Positions 1 through 7,961 of a DNA stretch of 64,000 bases are shown piece after piece. Positions within the stretch are counted from its first letter, which is position 1; each line of letters starts with the position of its first letter. Below the pieces are notes generated by a model. The model was not told where the DNA came from. It searched no databases and saw only the letters and a program-made list of their open reading frames with translations. The stretch comes from Ecdyonurus torrentis (lineage: Eukaryota > Arthropoda > Insecta > Ephemeroptera > Heptageniidae): assembly GCA_949318235.1 (NCBI GenBank), contig OX439136.1, forward strand, positions 12,574,927-12,638,926, in the 5' to 3' direction. The translations under genes and the position numbers were made by a program.

Positions 1-788
1 GTCTTGCTAGAGTGAAGAGATCTGAATCCCATAACCTGCAGCCCTTCAGCAGCAACTCTCTCTACAACACAGATGTAACGATACCATACAATTTGTCTGT
101 GACTGCCTCCCTGAAACTCAACAAGGAGGTAGCTATTGGCAGGTATAAGATTGAGAGGTGGTATGTTAACATGGGTCAGTTCCTCTTCCTCCTCCTCCTC
201 ACCATCTTCCTTAGATGCAGAGCTGCTGTCCGAGTCAATGTCAGAATGGCTAGCATTACTCTCACTCTCTGAGTCTTGGGTAGCAGCTACTCTCTTGCCA
301 GGTACTACATTCAATCTAGTCCTGTGCCTCCTCTCAGTCACTGGCTTGTCTGTGAAGTGCTGTTTGCTTGTAGAAGTTCACCAGCTCCTTGCAGGCTTCA
401 CTTTATACTTTCTCAGGGTCCTCATGGCCTGGTAGTCTCTTCAGCTTAGCACTCAAATTGAGGAGGACGATGCCTGTAGCTTTGAATGCACTAATTGTAT
501 TCTTTTTCACCCTGTTTTCATCTTTGTCCATACACTGGTATTTCTGTTATTGGTCACAATGATATTGTTGCAGTGCTACCAAATCCTATTCTCATACAAG
601 CTGGGGAAGCCGTTTTACCTACCAGTTCAGTTGATGCCTGAGAAGTCAAGAAGCATTCTATCTTTCCAGCTGCTCTTCTAAGAGACATATGTCCCTTTTT
701 AACATTTTCTTTGGCTTGCTCAAGAGTCTTAGGTTTTTAGTTCTTGTAGCTTCAAGTGCCAGTAGGACTGGGTGTATGTTCGTGGCAT
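1..788 (-). pseudogene. Degenerate jerky/pogo-like transposase (psq HTH N-terminus joined to C-terminal tail)
   Basis: Read on the minus strand, an ATG at 788-786 gives MPRTY, the usual start of jerky/pipsqueak-type transposases. A frameshift later, about 740-650 reads LEQAKENVKKGHMSLRRAAG, a typical psq helix-turn-helix. Around 510-440 the frame gives ISAFKATGIVLLN, matching the end of the DDE domain (family pattern AF+ATGI.P.N). From about 372 to the window edge one open frame of some 120 codons is rich in Ser/Asp/Glu and then reads NSYLLVEF and VMGFRSLHSSK, like the C-terminal tail of these proteins. The central DDE domain is missing, so this is an internally deleted, frameshifted relic. 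The plus-strand ORFs here are its antisense shadow. Family assignment is from motif recall, not a search. Confidence 0.68.
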
Positions 789-1120
789 TTTGTCCAACAC
801 AAAACTGAAATAAAACAACACATCATTAAAATTTAATGTCAAATGTTTTTAAAGCACTAACTTATTGATATACAGATGTTCTTACAGGATCTTGAAATAA
901 AAATTAAGAAAAAAAAAAAGCTCTTATCTATTGTGATATGAATGACTTAAATTTTGGGCATAATATATACACAAAATTAGTCACTACTGCATGAAATAAA
1001 ACAGAAGCAAAAAAAGTTCTAATTATTGCACCATTGTTCTCATTTGTAGTTTTTTTCATTTACTTTAGTATTTCAAAGAAGGTTTTGCTTTTATGGCAAA
1101 AATTAAAATTCAATCAGCGG

Positions 1121-1139
1121 GTGTTCAATTTCACCCCGG
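1121..1139 (+). repeat. Third copy of the 19-bp motif
   Basis: It reads GTGTTCAATTTCACCCCGG, differing at one base from the tandem pair at 1473-1510 and in the same orientation. It lies about 335 bp further into the transposon relic. Confidence 0.65.
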
Positions 1140-1472
1140 AGGAACTTTGTGCTAATAAAACCACAACTGATCATGCAATCAATGCAATTTTTGGTACAGG
1201 TGTTCACAAGGGTATTTGTGGCAAGTTAATAATAGGTAGAATGTTCAAATTTATTTTATTTACCTTGTAGAGTCCTTGTTTGTGGAGCTTCATTTTTCTT
1301 TCGTTTTCTTCATGTTCAACAAATAATTTTTTCCCCCAAAAAAGATGGTATGTTTCCCACCAAAAGTAGCAAAAACTGAAAACATAACTCCTCATCCATC
1401 TATTCAGTAAAAAAAATGGTTCAAAAAGTGCACCAGTTTTTTAAAAACATTATTTTAGTAAAATTTGGCCAA

Positions 1473-1510
1473 GCGTTCAATTTCACCCCGGGCGTTCAAT
1501 TTCACCCCGG
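1473..1510 (+). repeat. Two tandem 19-bp subterminal repeats
   Basis: GCGTTCAATTTCACCCCGG occurs twice without a spacer (1473-1491 and 1492-1510). A one-base variant (GTG start) lies at 1121-1139. They sit within 10 bp of the inferred transposon end, where transposase-binding repeats would be expected. Confidence 0.7.
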
Positions 1511-1912
1511 TTGACTGTACTAAAAAAAAAAAAAAAAAAAAAATCTTTACGTTTTTTATCTTAAAATTACTATAATTTGAAAATATTAACTTTTTACAAC
1601 TTAGCAATATTTAATGTAAAACTATCTAGGTACAACGTGGAAAAATAGTTTTAAATGCATCCACAGTATTGAGGGGGAGGGGGGGGGGGAAAGGAGTCAC
1701 TGGTTGAGATATCTATTTTTTTTTTTTTTTTACTTTAATTTAGAATTAATATACAGTACTTTTAATTTTCTATAAAAATTTCTGTTAATTGTTTTACATA
1801 TTTGATAAGTTTAATTAATTGACGTTTAAGTATTTAGTATAACAATGAGTAAATTGGCCGTGCCTGTGCGCTAAGTTTTGCGTGCTAGTAACAGTAGATG
1901 TGTGCTGGGCAG

Positions 1913-2067
1913 GTCCGCAGTCTTACTCAACGTCTCAACGTGGAGGATTCCATGAGACCTGGCTTTGGTAGCTCAAGATTGCTAGGACATACTATGCCAC
2001 CATTCTCCAATCATCCACACTCGCTCTTCTCTAACTTCCATGGTAGAATGGGAGAACCACTGACAAG
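1913..2067 (+). CDS. Gene 1, internal exon (first one visible)
   Basis: Acceptor ctgggcag precedes 1913 and donor gtaagt follows 2067. The frame is open throughout and begins VRSLTQRLNVEDSM. It ends with two bases (AG) of a split Arg codon. Because the open frame continues to the acceptor, the internal ATG at 1952 is probably not the start codon. Confidence 0.78.
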
Positions 2068-3762
2068 GTAAGTTTATATATCTCATCTTTTGAGTTTGGC
2101 ATGTCAGTTTGTTTAAAGTATTTTATATTAGGTTTAATAATTAGGTGTAAGAGTTGATCAGAATTTGAGCTGGGCCCTTTCAAAAATGTTTTGAAACAAG
2201 TCAATTCATTTAATTTTATATGAATAATTATGGGCAGTGAAGTTAATATTATAACTTATTTTTATTATTTTACATTATATCAACTTTTTTCTTTTAATTA
2301 AGTAAAATTTCACAGGAAAATGTTAATAATTATTTAAATTTTTATAAGTGGTATTTACTAATAAAACTGGCAAAAAAAGAATTAATAAATTGACTAAATA
2401 AGATAAAAAAAAATGTAAAGGCACGTTAACGTTGTAATTGACGTGACTTTTGGTGTCAGTTTTTCTATGTCTTCTCATGAAAGGACTCAAAGTTCTGTCA
2501 CCACACACACGTAAGTACTGTATCAACTTATCAAAATTTAAAGTTGACTTATGATGTGAACTATTTCAGCAAAGAAGAATAAGTATCTAAATTTTATACA
2601 CTGTAAATTTTGTTGAAAAAAAAATTCCTTGAAAGATTAAAACAAATAAATTAGGTAATAATAATAATAATAATAATAAATAAAAATGAAGAATTTAATT
2701 TTTTACACTTTATGGATAAAATAGTTGTTAGAAATCGAAATTTATTGTGAAATGAAAAAAAATTTATATTCACATTATGCAAATGTAATTATCTATCTAA
2801 AGTATAAGTGGATTATGTACTTGATGATAATTAAATAATCTGTAGAGTTGGAATTGATCGAGTTGAAGTAGGATCTTAAAATATTATTTGCGTAAAATGA
2901 TGAATATTTATGCAAGATTTTGTACTTTGGTATTGTTACATCAGCGATTTTAAAAAGAAAGAAAATAAGCCCCACTTTTTTATTACATACGATTTAATAT
3001 ATATCAGATATATATATTATATGGACCTTGATTAAAATTAGTTTTGTAAGAAACAGACGACAAAATCTTCAAATCCCAATTAAATATTTTTGTGTATATT
3101 ATTTTAAATATAAACTTGCACAGTATTACTGGATACTTATAGACGTGTACTTAACAGGCGATTGAGCGAGCACTCTCGACTAGGTCGTACCAGCAGCCGA
3201 GGTGAGGAGCCAGCATGGCGACGTAGTGTAAGCAGAGATGCCTCTGATGCAGGTGACAGCCTTTACTCAGATCATCAGGCTAGAGGTAATTAAAATACAC
3301 TCCAAGTCAGGAGCACTCAAAGAAATCCATGTAAAAAATGTCAAGTTTGACTTTATTTATTTTAACGTGGAATATTTTTAATAAAATTTTATATACTTTT
3401 ATTTTTTCCAATTTTTTTTTTTTATAATTTTTTTTTAAGTACTGTGTCGCCCTTAAACACTTAAAACAAAGACTTGTAATATTAAAATTATTCCACCCTC
3501 TATTATAATTCAAACCATGATTCTATAAACTCATAATTTCCAATTCTTTTTGTTTCAATCATAAAATACGCAAATGTCGTTTCACTTTTTGCAGTTGAAA
3601 TCATCAACTTAATGATACAATTATTACAAATTAATTTTAATAGTTTATTGTGTACATTTCATAGCGTTCTTTTCTTTTCTTTTCTTTTTTCTTTTTTTTT
3701 TTTTTGTTTCCTTTTGTAATTTATGCATATTTTTAAATTCCGCTAATTTTATTTTCTGGATT

Positions 3763-3793
<31 letters not shown>

Positions 3794-6700
3794 TATCATA
3801 AAGTAAAGCTCTTTTTTTTTACAATATTAAATTGAATTGTACACATAAACAAATAGTAATTAAAAAAATCCATTGAAAATTATACTAATTTCCCTCCTTT
3901 AGAGCAAAAACAATTTTTTGGCTTGAGCATGGCAATTTTTCCCCGTTAGAAATTTGTCCATAAGAGTTTGTTTTTAATTTTTTGTTTTGTTTTTGTTTAA
4001 TCCCAATTTTTTGAAGCCACCTTACATAAAAGGTACTGATTTTAATTAATAATTACAATATTTTAAAAAACTTACACTGTAAATAAATAAATTTAAGTTT
4101 TTGCCTTACATTATAGTTTTAAGAGCCGTTTCTCTGTGGTTTTATGGTCCCTTTTGTAAGATTCCGCCCATCCCTCTCATAATACCCCCTGCTCATTTTG
4201 GACAGTTGATGATGCAAAAATTGCAATTGAATCTCAAATCACTTAACAACTGCTTAATTAAGCTATATTAACAGTTTAATTTCAAACTATTTTTGTGAAA
4301 TGATAGCGTATTTGGCAATTGTTATTACTCAATATATTAAGTGCTACATTTTCAATTGAAAAATATGGTATGTTTAACTGTATTTCATGTATACACAATC
4401 ATGGTTATGATAATATATTTGACCATTCCTAATACGGAAAGGAGAAATTACGTAATTTATGCCAAATTTATGTCATTATAGCATAAATATTGCTGTACAG
4501 TATAATATTTGAAGGCGTAGAACACGTTGAACAAAAAACATGTCTAATATCCTAATGTATACCTAAACTTAAACGTTGATTTGGTCGGAGTCATTGATTT
4601 CTAATTTATTTTCCATTCAAAAACCTGCAGCTGTGATTTTGTGAATGGAAAATAAATTAGAAATCAATGACTCCGACCAAATCAACGTTGCTATTTAGGT
4701 ATGTTAAAATATGAGACATGTTTTTTGTTCAACGTGTCCTATGCCTTTAAGCAATTTAACATAGTTGTTATGCAGTATAGCATAAATTATGTTGAACTGA
4801 AAAATTTTTGCTGAAATTGCGTTAGCATAATTATTTTGTATTTATTTTTCTCTGTGAAACTTGCACTAAATTTGTAATTTTATTCTTTTGAGAAAAACCT
4901 GCGCTGAATTTAAATGGCAAGTTATGATAAAAGTGTGTACTGTACATAACAATGTTATTGTAATTATTGTTTTAAAGTAAATTGTCACTTATTCCCAAAC
5001 ACGCTATCACACTGACAATTATATATTACAAATAATAATAAAAAAAGTCCAAAAAGGGTAACATTGTGTATATTTTGTGTGGTGTGGTGATGGTTTATGA
5101 TTACAGTAGGTCCAACATTAAGCAACAGTGGAGTACGTATGAGTATGCATCACATGCCATTAAGTAGGGCTTCAAGTGTTACTTCATCTGTGCATACACC
5201 AATAAGCAGAACTACTTCAGTTCCTACATCAAACAGCGTGAGAGTGAGCATGCATTTGCCCATGAATTTGAATACTCCCTCATCTTCTTCTTCGTCATCA
5301 ACTTTACCTCGTAATTCACGTCTAGCTGGTCTAGGATTAAGGAGAGATCAACCTTCTTACTGACGTAGTGTCTCGGCCACCCCGAGTCCACTCACAAGCA
5401 GCCTCTCATCGCGGGGTACTTGTACCTTAATTTTTGTTACTGTCTTATTGTTGTCTCGTAATATTAGTGCTATTATTCTCTCATTGCGCAATCTCAGCTT
5501 ATAAACTTTATAGAATTAATAATAATTATGCACGGACAAAAATAACAGTATAATAATTATGCTAGATTGATGCAGCAACTTAATTTGACTAATGAAGGAA
5601 AAACTGTTTTGAGGCCGACTTAAGCGATTTCGGTCACCCCCGCTTCCGTTTCTACTTACTACGCATGCGCAGTACGTTGAAACGGAAGCGGGAAGTGGAT
5701 GTGAGCAAAATTGCTTATAGTCAGCCTCAAAACAGTTGTTCCTTTATTAGTCAATATTGTGTAGTAATTATACAACATATAGCATATAATAGTTAAAATG
5801 TTCAGCATAGTTACTTATGTTATTACAAAATAGCAACACTTGTGCACTACAATATAAGAATGGTTCAATGCAGCATAAATTACGTTTGTTTGTTGTTGTT
5901 GTTTTCTTGTCTTCTAATATTGATGTGAAAAATAAAAGTTTAACGGAAAAAAATTATAGCTCTATTTTCGAAAGCACTTGTAAGCGACTGCGCAGTGAGA
6001 GTTTTAATATAAATCTTAATTTTACATGCAAATAACAAAAATTTAAAATTCTACAGAATGAGTTACATTAAAAATAATAAGAAACATAATAATTAGCTTT
6101 ATTTTTAAAAATTGAAGTATATTTTTTTGGAATAAAATTATATTTAAGATATTTAAATGCAAGTTATTTTGTTTTTTGCAATGTACAATTGAAGAATTGA
6201 TGTTTTTAACAATATTAATCTTGAAGCTTCAAAATGTTATGTAACGTCTTGAATTTTTACTGGTGTACAGTATGCTAGCGAAATAATAATATTGTATAAC
6301 TCAAATTATTTTAAATGCTTTTATTGTTTTAAAAAACTTACACGTGCAGTAATTATGCTGCGCGCCTGCAAAAATTTCAAGTTATGCAACCTGTGTAACA
6401 AATGTGATGAAAAAGTTGCCTATCTTTCAGGCGCCTTTTTTTTTTTTTTTTTTTTTGAAGCTTCATGATTTTTTCTTCTCACTTCTCTCCTCATTACTCA
6501 CTCACACCTCACACCTAGTGCATAATAAAACCACAGAGATGCTGTGTAAAAATAGTGTCTAATATTTTATGTTTATATATGTAACCTCTATTAATTAAAA
6601 TGTATTTTATCTAGTGTGTATTTTGTGCTGCTAACCGCCTGAAAGTTTTGAATTTTTATTTGTTTGTTTTTTTGTGATGTTTCTGCATTGGTAGCTACCT

Positions 6701-7904
6701 CGCCTGATCGCTGGCCTTAACTTACATACTTACATACTTATGAGGATGCGGGCACAAAAGGTAAGTTTATCAAATGACTATACAAATTTATGTATATAAT
6801 AACATTTAAATGTGGATTGATTAAATTAATATTAAGTAAATTTTTAAACATTACTAATCTAACAATTTTTATACATCATTGCTTTCGCTGTAATAATATT
6901 ATTTAACGTTCGTTTTACATTTTTTATTAATTTTATTGTAAATAAGTAAATATTGCGTAAAAGGACAGTAAAGCACTAATTATGAAGAAGAAGAAAAAGT
7001 CAGTTATATTTAAAGGCGTAGAACACCTTGAACAAAAAAGTTGCGTAATATCCTAACAAACCTGAAAATCAAAGTTGATTTGGCTGAAGTCATTAATTTC
7101 TAATTTATTTTCCATTCACAAAATGCCACTGGCGGTCACTGACGTCATAGCTCGCGTGTTTTCGCGCGCGTAAACCGGGCGAGCTGTGACGTCAGTGACC
7201 GCCAATAGCATTTTGTGAATGGAAAATAAATTATAAATCAATGACTCCGGCCAAATCAACGTTGATTTTCAGGTTTCTTATGATGTTACACAACTTTTTT
7301 TTGTTCAAGGTGTTCTACGCCTATAAGTAATTTAGTAATTCATTATCGTATACTGTAATCAAAGATTTTGATTTTTTTTTTTTAATTTTTTTTTATTATT
7401 ATTATTTTTTTTTTTACTGTTATTTAGTAAGTAGAAAAGTTGTGTGATATTTTAATCCACATTTGAATGGTTATCAATGATATTTACACCTATTATCTTA
7501 TGCCAAATTGTTTTCGTCAAATAATACTGTTATTTTATTTAATTTTAATCATACTTATATGCAATATATTATGTTGAAGATGCCGTGCGAATATGTAAGA
7601 ATTTTACTATTATCTTTTAGAATTCTAGAGATAAAAAGAAAGAAAAAAAACTCGATTGTTAATGTACGTAGTAGAATCTTAAATTCCTACAGAAAATATA
7701 TTTAAGACAAAATAAATAGGAAATAGTTTTAAAAGTGCATGTTTTAATGCATTTTCTTATACCTTTTATATTTTATTATTTTTCTTCTATATCAAATTCT
7801 CCTATTAAAGCACGCTTCTTTTGCCCTTCTTGCATAAAATTTTTGTTTTGTTATTATAAATTATTTTATTCTAATTTTTCTACTGCAGTTAAAGGAAAAT
7901 ACTA

Positions 7905-7961
<57 letters not shown>

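Larger units (their letters stand above)
789..1517 (-). mobile_element. 5' end of the pogo/jerky-like transposon with terminal CAGTCAAC and subterminal repeats
   Basis: This is non-coding sequence upstream of the decayed transposase. On the minus strand the element appears to begin at 1517 with CAGTCAACC directly inside a TA dinucleotide (1518-1519), as expected for Tc1/pogo-type elements that insert at TA. Immediately inside lie two perfect head-to-tail copies of a 19-bp motif (1473-1510), and a third, nearly identical copy lies at 1121-1139. The other end of the element lies beyond base 1, so the inverted partner cannot be checked. Confidence 0.5.
3286..5106 (+). other. Gene 1 intron with poly-T tracts and a nested MITE
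   Basis: Intronic sequence with long T runs (3763-3790 and others). The recognisable content is an AT-rich host repeat at about 4446-4900 interrupted by a TTAA-type MITE (4513-4746). The rest shows no coding signal. Confidence 0.6.

Noticed and set aside
12..435. Two plus-strand ORFs with a Ser run
   Set aside because: They are antisense to the acidic/Ser-rich tail of the decayed minus-strand transposase; the Ser run is the complement of its Glu codons.
1034..1395. Small ORFs on both strands within the transposon end
   Set aside because: They overlap the non-coding end of the element, and the composition is that of AT-rich random sequence.
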